Part shown: positions 8,501-13,960 of the stretch, in pieces | Numbering within the stretch: the stretch's first letter is position 1 | Layout of the letters: each line of letters opens with the position of its first letter | Assembly (NCBI GenBank): GCA_041645495.1 | Contig: JBAZPZ010000053.1 | Span: 1-13,960 of the forward strand | Direction of reading: 5' to 3' | DNA length: 13,960 nucleotides | Origin: 0-14-0-20-45-22 sp041645495 | GTDB lineage: Bacteria > Fidelibacterota > UBA2242 | Notes under the pieces: generated by a model | Databases searched by the model: none | What the model saw: only the letters and a program-made list of their open reading frames with translations | Told to the model about the DNA's origin: nothing | Made by a program: the position numbers and the translations under genes

Positions 8501-8606
8501 CGAGCGCCGACGCTCTTGCAAGAAGGTCAGAAACAGAGCGATCGGATATCGTGCTCACCGGTTTTGATGAAACGGTTATCGGGTTTCGGGATGTTCGTCG
8601 AGCCAC
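5571..8606 (-). CDS. GlnE/GlnD-like protein with two nucleotidyltransferase motifs
   Basis: Large cytoplasmic protein, 1011 residues, with two nucleotidyltransferase-type active-site motifs. Motif 1 is CGVGTRVDQDDIDMGV at residues 167-182, with metal-binding candidates Asp177 and Asp179. Motif 2 is AGGHARSQAFDDDYDLIIL at 742-760, with Asp754 and Asp756. KESPGGLRD at 882-890 closely matches the signature after the catalytic domain in PII uridylyltransferase (GlnD) and, more loosely, glutamine synthetase adenylyltransferase (GlnE). The helical stretch at about 615-720 (FMRLGVSLIDGTSLEEINRE) recalls the GlnE spacer. No HD or ACT domain follows, unlike GlnD. The length and two-domain plan fit GlnE better, yet the motifs are not canonical for it. 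The start is a GTG overlapping the preceding gamma-subunit gene by 31 nt, with only GGAA next to it, so the exact start is uncertain. It is last in the kor operon. The substrate protein is unknown; nucleotidylation of a regulator is inferred. Confidence 0.75.
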   Translation of the reverse strand: MARRTSRNPITVSSKPVSTISDRSVSDLLARASALGNHHLKHIFNIERNFDSLASMIEKNGLIDQFRLGGLSPNPAREMKLIVDCADERSKTLEMLGCYFSLQFLFMNIKALDILQMDLFEVPNRYDVFRSFVIRTGNDFRLLSGAYMTTLMDIFLPQKKRPDFVVCGVGTRVDQDDIDMGVIDAGPKDREILTAAFGALNTEMLKYACALHFHLSEHVGIKRGYSASVEEYHLLLDEQIQDVVILSEMLNAVPILGNNRLFNRFDREILGRYYFRKGKDNKYHEGFLRGLLGEIRDLMTNEPPESTLNPKRDALRMLKATLFAQRTAKGIRGHTSLEVLGSLMIEDRDNHENYQRVYQALTFFETFRFLYMLYVVQEEEISFESDENSENLRKVAFAMGYEDKTYVNAQAQLMVQYRDHQRIARTGVENLIREITRHLDCITVFFPMTHPKLDGGYRGNIAVDFLKTSRFFRGTRFWEDIHFWMDKDDESMLSRFVNDFLSLPSAKQKALVRSYIHWSNQTPYPILALITILLNHRPQLAKTPLFRDLTDGYIHSLDDTLQTVTRLSQIVNYAPQRLNDFIANLSEEHLKRFAEIVRNPIWPADVEKSRQALDSLCRMYLRSSYYFKRFIHRVFRNYSHFIGYLNREGEVRNLADGLYRSLDNIDTLWEKLDTLGDYYDFEFMRLGVSLIDGTSLEEINREFTLVSDIYIKRLFDYCREEAANEMRKPAPKTQDILAIFTAGGHARSQAFDDDYDLIILLDSDDPEILEFCDRIILKMNKRIIRRSIMPHYRFADRFKHYVTTFGNIREFFDHPDDHAFIDKSQLLGARMIVGTTHFYDTFIREIIRPYIFSQKEEYTRHLQSEIASRQTNAFDRQAIDVKESPGGLRDTENFLFILKARFEIGSPISATLIDRLSKFLPSEKSLKMKALFHDYLFLKHVRDLYRLMVSDDDRLQKIYLTVICPSLAKSYRTDVMTGEQLFDRIQTILRQNADGIAEVLAVNGDRVNWVD

Positions 8607-9142
8607 TTCCGGGCGAGTTCGACGCCTGTATTATATGCCTGAATGTTCAGGTCTTCGGTTCCTTTCGGAACACGGGCGCGAATCGCATGGAGAACGGCGT
8701 CTTCCGAGACGATTCCGGAAATTTTGGAGATGATTCCCAGCGCGATGATGTTCGAGACCATGTATTTGCCGAGACGTTCGACGGCTGACTGAATGATCGG
8801 AAGCGAAACGACTTTGTAGTTGCCTTTCGGCGGTTTTGTGACCATTTGAGAATCGACGATGAGAACGCCGGTTTCCTTCAGATCGCCAACATATTTATCG
8901 CAGGCTTCCTGTGTCAAAGCGAGAAGCAGATCGATGTCTTCGGCTTTGGGATAGTCGATGTCGCCGTCGGAAATGATGACCTCGCTCCGGCTGGCTCCGC
9001 CTCTGGCTTCCGGTCCGTACGATTGACTCTGCGTCGCGTTTAATCCGTCGTAAATAGCAGCGGCCTCGGCGAGCACTTTTCCGACTAAAATAAGTCCTTG
9101 TCCGCCGGAACCGCTGAGTCTGATTTCATATCTGAATGGCAT
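8576..9142 (-). CDS. korC: 2-oxoacid:ferredoxin oxidoreductase, gamma subunit
   Basis: Small catalytic-domain subunit of a four-subunit 2-oxoacid:ferredoxin oxidoreductase, 188 residues, the normal length for this family. The N-terminal nucleotide-type loop is SGSGGQG at residues 10-16, followed by the conserved YGPEARGGAS stretch. The frame is open further upstream, but the start at 9142 (MPFRYEIRLSG) is chosen because the family begins there and GGAG lies 6 nt before it. It overlaps the end of the beta-subunit gene by 17 nt, and its own end overlaps the start of the nucleotidyltransferase gene by 31 nt, both signs of translational coupling. The symbol is by analogy with the archaeal korDABC order; this subunit is also called KorG or VorA. 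Confidence 0.92.
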   Translation of the reverse strand: MPFRYEIRLSGSGGQGLILVGKVLAEAAAIYDGLNATQSQSYGPEARGGASRSEVIISDGDIDYPKAEDIDLLLALTQEACDKYVGDLKETGVLIVDSQMVTKPPKGNYKVVSLPIIQSAVERLGKYMVSNIIALGIISKISGIVSEDAVLHAIRARVPKGTEDLNIQAYNTGVELARKWLDEHPETR

Positions 9143-9977
9143 GGTTTTCTCCGTCCCGAACCTGTGGGATTGCTTTCTGCGCCTTGTCTCTGACGTTGCC
9201 GTATCGCTCCAGATAGGTCGGTTGGTCGCGATCCACGAAAATGCCAGTGACGAGTTTGCTCTGTAATTCTTCCGGTGAAAGTTGGGCGGCGCGTTCGATC
9301 GTGACAGCATTTTGCTTCTGATATTCCAGCATCGTCACACCGTTTCCTTCTTTGTTTCTTCTTCCGTAAGAGGTTGGGCATGGCGTGAGCACTTCCACGA
9401 TGGAAAAGCCTTTGTGCGTGAACGCCATTTCGATGAATTTGTCCATACGCGCAAATTGCTGAACGGTCGTCCGAGCGACAAACGCCGCTCCCGCGGCCTG
9501 CGCCAATCGGCTGATGTCGAACGGCGCGTCGGGATTTCCATAGGGCGTCGTCGATGCTTTTTTATCCGTCGGCGTCGTCGGCGAAACCTGTCCGCCTGTC
9601 ATCCCGTAAATATTGTTGTTAAAGATCACCATCGAGATGTCGATGTTCCTGCGGCAGGCGTGGATGAAATGATTCCCGCCGATTGCCGTCGCGTCGCCGT
9701 CACCGCTAACGACGATGACATGCAGATTCGGTTTGGCGATTTTCAAGCCGGTGGCAAAAGCCAGCGCCCGTCCGTGCGTCGTGTGAAGTGTGTTGAAATC
9801 GACGTAGCCGGGCGTTCGGCTGGAGCAACCGATGCCGGAGATCAGTGCGATCTCGTCTTTATTCCAGCCGAGTTTGTCGATGACGCGCAGGATCGATTTG
9901 AGGATGATGCCGTTGCCGCAACCGTCGCACCAAATATGCGGCATTTTATCTTTTCGCAAATAATGTAAATAGTCCAT
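9126..9977 (-). CDS. korB: 2-oxoacid:ferredoxin oxidoreductase, beta subunit (TPP-binding)
   Basis: Thiamine diphosphate-binding subunit, 283 residues, which together with the alpha subunit decarboxylates a 2-oxoacid to its acyl-CoA. The TPP/Mg motif runs from GDGDATAIGG (residues 92-101) to NNN (120-122). Cys17 and Cys20 in WCDGCGNG, Cys51 in GIGCSS and Cys200 in TPCPTS are placed as the [4Fe-4S] ligands of this subunit class. The ATG at 9977 follows AAAGG by 6 nt; that ribosome site lies in the last codons of the alpha gene, and the two genes are only 2 nt apart. The substrate (2-oxoglutarate or a branched-chain 2-oxoacid) cannot be decided from sequence alone. Confidence 0.95.
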   Translation of the reverse strand: MDYLHYLRKDKMPHIWCDGCGNGIILKSILRVIDKLGWNKDEIALISGIGCSSRTPGYVDFNTLHTTHGRALAFATGLKIAKPNLHVIVVSGDGDATAIGGNHFIHACRRNIDISMVIFNNNIYGMTGGQVSPTTPTDKKASTTPYGNPDAPFDISRLAQAAGAAFVARTTVQQFARMDKFIEMAFTHKGFSIVEVLTPCPTSYGRRNKEGNGVTMLEYQKQNAVTIERAAQLSPEELQSKLVTGIFVDRDQPTYLERYGNVRDKAQKAIPQVRDGENHAIQI

Positions 9978-9979
9978 AA

Positions 9980-11116
9980 TCAGCCTTTAATTCCTTCAAA
10001 GATTTCTTTCGGCGTCAGCGGCTCGCCATTGACCCGGTTGATGCGGACGACCGGTTTTTCCCGGCGGGTCGCCCATTCGACTTCATGAGCGATTTGTCCG
10101 AGATTCATTTCCGGAACGACGATCTTGTTAGCGCGCCGGTAGATTTTTTCGATCTCTTTGTCGGGAAACGGCCAGAGCGTTTTCAGCCGCAGAAGTCCGG
10201 CTTTGATTCCGTTTTCCCGGGCGATCATAACGGCGCGTTTGGCACTTCGCGCGGTCGAACCGTAAGCGACAACCAAAACATCCATATCGTCTGTCAGCAG
10301 TTCTTCCACTTCGACGATTTCGTCGCGGTAACGCTCGATTTTCCGGTTGATTCGCCGAACTTGTTCTTCCACTTTCTCCGGATCGTTTGTCGGGAATCCC
10401 GTCTCGTCGTGCGCCAATCCGGTGACGTGATAGCGGTAGCCTTCGCCGAAAAATGCCATCGGCGGAACATCCGATTCAACCATTTCGTAAGGCAGATATT
10501 TTTCCGGCGGAACGGTCGGCTTGCTCCGGTTGACGATTTCCAGCGAAGCGTAATCCGGCAGTTCGACTTTTTCGTTCAGGTGCGCGACGATTTCATCGGG
10601 CAAAAGAATGACCGGCGTACGGAATTTTTCCGAAAAATTGAACGCCTTGACCGTCATATCGAACATTTCCCTGACAGATGCCGGACAAAGCGCGATGATT
10701 TCGTGATCGCCGTGCGTTCCCCATCGCGCCTGCATCACGTCCGCCTGCGACGTATGCGTCGGCAATCCGGTGCTCGGCCCGCCGCGCATCACATTGACGA
10801 TGACGACGGGAACTTCCGCCATCGCTGCAAAACCGATATTTTCCTGCTTTAGCGAAAAGCCCGGGCCGCTGGTTGCCGTCAGAGATTTGACGCCTGTCAG
10901 GGAAGCGCCGATGACAGCGCCCATCGCCGCAATTTCGTCTTCCATTTGGATAAAACTGCCGCCGATCGCGGGCAGTTTTGTCGCCAAATCTTCGGCAATT
11001 TCCGAAGACGGCGTGATCGGATAGCCTGCAAAGAAACGACAACCCGCGGCGATAGCGCCCTCCGCACAGGCGCTGTTTCCCTGCATCATCCGTATATTTG
11101 GTTTTTGATTATCCAC
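9980..11116 (-). CDS. korA: 2-oxoacid:ferredoxin oxidoreductase, alpha subunit
   Basis: Alpha subunit, 378 residues, of the KorA/VorB type without a fused gamma domain. The N-terminal pyrimidine-binding domain carries YPITPSSE (residues 32-39), an EDE acidic patch (59-61) and TSGPGFS (82-88). A transketolase C-terminal-like domain begins near residue 280 (MDVLVVAYGSTARSAKRA). The start is a GTG at 11116, supported by GGAG 5 nt upstream; an internal ATG at 11089 would remove nine residues and has no such site. The gene follows the ferredoxin subunit by 17 nt and is followed by the beta subunit after 2 nt. Both 2-oxoglutarate and 2-oxoisovalerate enzymes share this architecture, so the symbol reflects family rather than proven substrate. 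Confidence 0.93.
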   Translation of the reverse strand: MDNQKPNIRMMQGNSACAEGAIAAGCRFFAGYPITPSSEIAEDLATKLPAIGGSFIQMEDEIAAMGAVIGASLTGVKSLTATSGPGFSLKQENIGFAAMAEVPVVIVNVMRGGPSTGLPTHTSQADVMQARWGTHGDHEIIALCPASVREMFDMTVKAFNFSEKFRTPVILLPDEIVAHLNEKVELPDYASLEIVNRSKPTVPPEKYLPYEMVESDVPPMAFFGEGYRYHVTGLAHDETGFPTNDPEKVEEQVRRINRKIERYRDEIVEVEELLTDDMDVLVVAYGSTARSAKRAVMIARENGIKAGLLRLKTLWPFPDKEIEKIYRRANKIVVPEMNLGQIAHEVEWATRREKPVVRINRVNGEPLTPKEIFEGIKG

Positions 11117-11133
11117 GATTGCTCCAATTCATC

Positions 11134-11340
11134 TTATTTGGTCTCTTCTTCGATCACGACGGTGACGGCAAAATCCGGGCAAAGATTTTCGCACATCCGG
11201 CACCCGATGCACTGCTCCGGGTGTACGACGACGGCATTGAATTGCCCCATTTCCAGCACTTTCTTCGGGCAGAAATGGACGCAAATGCCGCAACTCTTGC
11301 ACCATTTTTCATTGATCGTGACGACGGGATTTTTTTTCAT
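11134..11340 (-). CDS. korD: 2-oxoacid:ferredoxin oxidoreductase, delta subunit, 2[4Fe-4S] ferredoxin type
   Basis: Small iron-sulfur subunit, 68 residues, that carries electrons from the catalytic subunits towards ferredoxin. It has two complete cluster motifs: CKSCGICVHFCP (Cys14, 17, 20, 24) and CIGCRMCENLCP (Cys44, 47, 50, 54). It is the first gene of the operon. The ribosome site is weak (GGAAA 6-7 nt before the ATG). Its presence at the head of the alpha-beta-gamma set indicates the four-subunit form of the complex. Confidence 0.93.
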   Translation of the reverse strand: MKKNPVVTINEKWCKSCGICVHFCPKKVLEMGQFNAVVVHPEQCIGCRMCENLCPDFAVTVVIEEETK

Positions 11341-11444
11341 ATCTGGTTTCCGGTTTTTATTTTTTGAGAAATTTGTAATCCTGCGTTCGGCATTCCATCC
11401 GTCTGATTCGGCGTATTCGTCTCCAAAAAACTTAATTTATTAAA

Positions 11445-11460
11445 GACAAGAAACGTGCCA
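11445..11460 (-). promoter_or_regulatory. Candidate sigma-54 promoter of the kor operon
   Basis: The minus strand reads TGGCACGTTTCTTGTC, against the sigma-54 consensus TGGCACG-N4-TTGCW. The -24 element is perfect and the spacing is correct; the -12 element has GT in place of the usually invariant GC. It lies about 105 nt upstream of the korD ATG, in the 128-bp gap after the LD-carboxypeptidase gene. That gap has no clear terminator or sigma-70 promoter, so read-through from the upstream gene is the alternative. Confidence 0.25.
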
Positions 11461-11468
11461 GAGATTTG

Positions 11469-12395
11469 TCAATTCCCCAGCAACGTCACCTTTGCGGGAT
11501 TCGTTTCGATCTTCACGCGTATTCCTAATGGCAACGTAAAACGCCGCTTGATGTGTCCGTAGGCAAAATTGGTGATGACCGGGAATTTATACTGTCCGAC
11601 GAAATCTCTTAGAAAGTCCTCGACGGTAAAGCACTTGGCGGGATTCTTTGGCAGACAATCCACGAAATCGCCGACGATGAGCCCGGCGATCTGATCGAAA
11701 ACGCCGTGCAGTCGGGCAATCTGAAACAGTTTATCGAGATGATAGGTTTTTTCATCGATGTCTTCGATGACCAAAATCGCGTCCTTCAGCAGTGGAAGAT
11801 AGGAGGTTCCCAAAAGCGGCGTAATCAGCGAAAAACAGCCGCCGATGAGTTTTCCCTCGGCGATGCCTTCGCGAAAAACAGTCAACGGCCGATCCGGCGG
11901 ATTCTTCAACTCGATCGGATATGGATGTGCCATTACCATTCTCCACAACCAGTTTTCCGAAAAAGGATCGAACTCTTTTCCCATATCGGATGCGACCATC
12001 GGACCGGAATAGGTGATCCAGCCGAGTTTGCTCAGCAAAGCCATTTGTAAGGCTGTGATGTCGGAATAGCCGACGAACACTTTAGGCGGAATCTCGGCCA
12101 GCTTATCATAGCCGATTTTATCGATGATCCTCATGACTCCGTAACCGCCGCGCGCGCAGATGATTCCGTCAATCGCCGGATCGAGGAAAAAAGCCTCGAG
12201 CGATTCGATTCGGCTTTCGTCCGAACCGGCGAGGTAAAATTTCCCCCGGCTGAGATTTATCGCGGTTTTGACTTTGAAGCCTTGAGATTTAAGATATTGA
12301 ATCCCTTTTTGAAGACTATCCCGTTTAGCGGCGCTCGCCGGAGCAATGATACCGATCGTATCGCCGACTTTTAACGGTCGTGGTAATCTGAACAT
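11469..12395 (-). CDS. ldcA: LD-carboxypeptidase (peptidase S66, muramoyltetrapeptide carboxypeptidase)
   Basis: Serine peptidase that removes the terminal D-alanine from murein tetrapeptides during peptidoglycan recycling. It has 308 residues from the start used here. Catalytic residues, numbered from the first possible ATG at 12404, are Ser114 in VGYSDITA, Glu214 in LVIEDIDE and His284 in FAYGHIKRR. They match the Ser/Glu/His triad of LdcA (Ser115, Glu217, His285 in the Pseudomonas enzyme). RGGYG at 85-89 is also conserved. The ATG at 12404 directly abuts CAGGAG (12410-12405), whereas the ATG at 12395 lies 9 nt from it, so the shorter form is preferred. There is no signal peptide, consistent with a cytoplasmic recycling enzyme. 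It is on the same strand as the kor operon, 128 bp upstream of korD, with no terminator seen between. Confidence 0.92.
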   Translation of the reverse strand: MFRLPRPLKVGDTIGIIAPASAAKRDSLQKGIQYLKSQGFKVKTAINLSRGKFYLAGSDESRIESLEAFFLDPAIDGIICARGGYGVMRIIDKIGYDKLAEIPPKVFVGYSDITALQMALLSKLGWITYSGPMVASDMGKEFDPFSENWLWRMVMAHPYPIELKNPPDRPLTVFREGIAEGKLIGGCFSLITPLLGTSYLPLLKDAILVIEDIDEKTYHLDKLFQIARLHGVFDQIAGLIVGDFVDCLPKNPAKCFTVEDFLRDFVGQYKFPVITNFAYGHIKRRFTLPLGIRVKIETNPAKVTLLGN

Positions 12396-12463
12396 TTTTT
12401 CCATCTCCTGTTGGTTATACGAAACACGCCGAAAATTGCAAAGAATAACCGGAAAGAGAAAGA

Positions 12464-12525
12464 TTTTTGTTTCACAACAAAGACAAACTAACTCTCACTA
12501 ACAAAATGTATATATGTCCACATAT
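12464..12525. promoter_or_regulatory. Two inverted repeats, possible operator sites
   Basis: TTTGTT-TCAC-AACAAA spans 12466-12481 and can be extended by two pairs including one G-T. ATATGT-CC-ACATAT spans 12512-12525. Both lie in the divergent spacer between the LD-carboxypeptidase gene and the secreted-protein gene, upstream of the -35 box at 12549. Regulator binding is inferred from symmetry only. Confidence 0.3.
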
Positions 12526-12548
12526 CGGACTTTTTCTCATTACGGCTA

Positions 12549-12577
12549 TTGACAATAAAATATTCCAGCTATATATT
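12549..12577 (+). promoter_or_regulatory. Sigma-70-type promoter of the secreted-protein gene
   Basis: TTGACA (12549-12554), a 17-bp spacer and TATATT (12572-12577). Transcription would begin near 12584, giving a leader of about 73 nt. The leader holds the palindrome ACAGAA-A-TTCTGT (12608-12620) and the ribosome site AGGAGG (12643-12648). Confidence 0.75.
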
Positions 12578-12656
12578 GGAATTGAAATTGAGAATTAAAT
12601 CTACAGCACAGAAATTCTGTTTTTTCAAAAAAGAAATTTTTCAGGAGGAAGAGGTC

Positions 12657-13960
12657 ATGAAAATCTACAGATTAATGAATAAGTCTTTGGCAATTCTGTT
12701 CGTCTTTTCTGTTATCTGCACTGCTCTCGGAAACGAATCGATTCAATCGCCATCCGATAAAAATCGGAGTAAGGCTCTTCAAAAAGCTACAACGGTTAGC
12801 GATGTATGGATGAACTGTAACCGAATGAACGGCGTCTTCCGGAACAACGGCACATGGCTCTATGATAACGTTCTGGGTGACTGGGGCCTTGAATGGCCGA
12901 AAGGTTCCGGACTCAGTCCAATCTTCGCCGCCGGACAATTTATCGGCGCGAAAATTGATGGTGATATTCGCGTCGCCGGTGTTCAGCATTCTGCGACGGA
13001 ATTTCAGCCCGGTCTGATTCTTTCAACCGATCTCGCCGACGATGCATCAGCGCCGAAATACCGGTGGTATCAACTGTTATCGGACGGTAATGGCGACTGG
13101 ATCAACTGGCCTGCCGATCAGGGCGCGCCGATGAGCACTAACGGTCAACCAATAATGACAGGTGACCAGATGATATACAGTGTCTGGAATGACCTGACTG
13201 ATCATTCCCAGTACGGAACCGGAAAACTGAATGCTGAAGTCCATCAAACCGCATGGGCATATAACCGCCCAGACGCACTGGGCGATATGATCTTTGTGAA
13301 GTGGTTAATCGTCAATAAAAGCGGAAAGAACTGGGACGACACGTATTTTTCCATCTGGTCCGATCCCGATCTCGGAGGTGCACACGATGATCTTGTCGGT
13401 TGCGATTCGACCTTAGGTCTCGGTTACTGCTACAATGCAACCGATAACGACCAGAATTATGGTGGAGCGCCGCCAGCGGCCGGGATCGATTTTCTGCAAG
13501 GACCTATCGTTCCTTCGAGCGGCAATGTCGTTACCCTGCCGGATGGGAGGATTTTTCAGAATAGCAAGATGTTGAAAATGACATCGTTCATTTTCTACAA
13601 TAACAACGATACTCCGCAAGGAAATCCAAGTTCCGGCATGGATGTGTACAACTACATGAGCGGTTTCTGGAGAGATGGCACGCCGATTACAGAAGGTGGA
13701 ACAGGTACCAATCCGGCAAATCCGCCTACGAAGTTCATGTTTTCCGGCGATCCGGAAACGGCAAACGGCTGGTTGGACTCCAACCCGGCAGACCGCCGTT
13801 TTATGATGACCACAGGACCTTTTACGATGGAACCGTGGGTCGATTCTAATGGCGACGGGATTGCCACATTTGGTGAATCCGGCGTTCAGGAAATCGTCGC
13901 CGTCGTCATGGTCGCCAACGGATTTAATAACCTGAACAGCGTGACGGCATTAAAAAATAT
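12657..13960 (+). CDS. Large secreted protein, 3' end outside window
   Basis: The frame is open from the ATG at 12657 to the window edge, 434 residues, with no stop. AGGAGG at 12643-12648 lies 8 nt before the start. A Sec signal peptide is clear: basic start (MKIYRLMNK), hydrophobic core (SLAILFVFSVICTALG), and probable cleavage after Gly25. The mature part is rich in Asn, Asp, Gly and Trp, with stretches such as FAAGQFIGAKIDGDIRVAG (90-108), IWSDPDLGGAHDDLVGCDS and LGLGYCYN. I recognise this as the type of extracellular protein frequent in Ignavibacteria, Calditrichota and related lineages, often ending in a type IX secretion sorting domain; that end is not visible here. DSNGDGIATFGE at residues 396-407 fits a 12-residue EF-hand-like calcium loop. 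No enzymatic function can be assigned. Confidence 0.85.
   Translation, partial: MKIYRLMNKSLAILFVFSVICTALGNESIQSPSDKNRSKALQKATTVSDVWMNCNRMNGVFRNNGTWLYDNVLGDWGLEWPKGSGLSPIFAAGQFIGAKIDGDIRVAGVQHSATEFQPGLILSTDLADDASAPKYRWYQLLSDGNGDWINWPADQGAPMSTNGQPIMTGDQMIYSVWNDLTDHSQYGTGKLNAEVHQTAWAYNRPDALGDMIFVKWLIVNKSGKNWDDTYFSIWSDPDLGGAHDDLVGCDSTLGLGYCYNATDNDQNYGGAPPAAGIDFLQGPIVPSSGNVVTLPDGRIFQNSKMLKMTSFIFYNNNDTPQGNPSSGMDVYNYMSGFWRDGTPITEGGTGTNPANPPTKFMFSGDPETANGWLDSNPADRRFMMTTGPFTMEPWVDSNGDGIATFGESGVQEIVAVVMVANGFNNLNSVTALKN

Noticed and set aside
7755..8567. A 270-codon open frame on the plus strand
   Set aside because: It lies wholly antisense to the nucleotidyltransferase gene, has a low-complexity, Phe- and charge-rich translation with no recognisable domain, and reflects codon bias of the real gene.
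9282..10852. Two plus-strand open frames of more than 220 codons (9282-9968 and 10085-10852)
   Set aside because: They are antisense to the clearly recognisable beta and alpha subunits of the oxidoreductase, and their translations are rich in Arg, Asp and Phe without domains.
12414..12441. TTGCAA-16 bp-TATAAC on the minus strand as a promoter for the LD-carboxypeptidase gene
   Set aside because: The start of transcription would fall inside the CAGGAG ribosome site, leaving almost no leader; it could only work for a near-leaderless message.
12516..12535. GTCC...GGAC followed by TTTTT, resembling a small terminator
   Set aside because: The stem has only four pairs and the site lies upstream of a promoter, with no transcript expected to end there on the plus strand.

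Overview
The window looks like a bacterial chromosome segment of moderate G+C. The left edge is the end of an integrated element and the rest is core metabolism. The source is probably a deep-branching, likely anaerobic bacterium near the Fibrobacterota-Chlorobiota-Bacteroidota assemblage (KSB1, Calditrichota, Marinimicrobia or Ignavibacteria type). This is inferred from a ferredoxin-dependent 2-oxoacid oxidoreductase, a GH57 4-alpha-glucanotransferase and a secreted protein of the kind common in those groups. Clear AGGAGG-type ribosome sites and one near-consensus TTGACA/TATATT promoter argue against Bacteroidota proper. The taxonomic placement is weak.

Layout. 1-701 (+): 3' part of a tyrosine recombinase. 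752-824 (-): tRNA-Lys(UUU), whose 3' end faces the recombinase, as at a tRNA-integrated island. 993-2054 (+): trypsin-fold serine protease, probably an exported lipoprotein. 2246-5398 (+): a two-gene unit of GAPDH and GH57 4-alpha-glucanotransferase, closed by a strong intrinsic terminator at 5419-5458. 5505-5594: a 9-bp tandem repeat that overlaps the end of the next gene. 11340 down to 5571 (-): a tightly packed operon encoding a four-subunit 2-oxoacid:ferredoxin oxidoreductase in the order delta, alpha, beta, gamma, followed by a 1011-residue protein with two nucleotidyltransferase motifs resembling GlnE/GlnD. 11469-12395 (-): LD-carboxypeptidase (peptidase S66). 12657 to the right edge (+): a large secreted protein, incomplete, behind a strong promoter.

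How the genes fit together. The GAPDH/GH57 pair links maltodextrin or glycogen remodelling to glycolysis. The kor operon performs CoA-dependent oxidative decarboxylation of a 2-oxoacid (or the reverse carboxylation) with ferredoxin. The last gene of that operon is the most unusual item: a probable protein-modifying nucleotidyltransferase of the nitrogen-control type, overlapping the gamma-subunit gene. Upstream of the operon is a near-match to a sigma-54 promoter. Together these hint at coupling between 2-oxoacid metabolism and nitrogen or glutamine signalling, but this is inference only.
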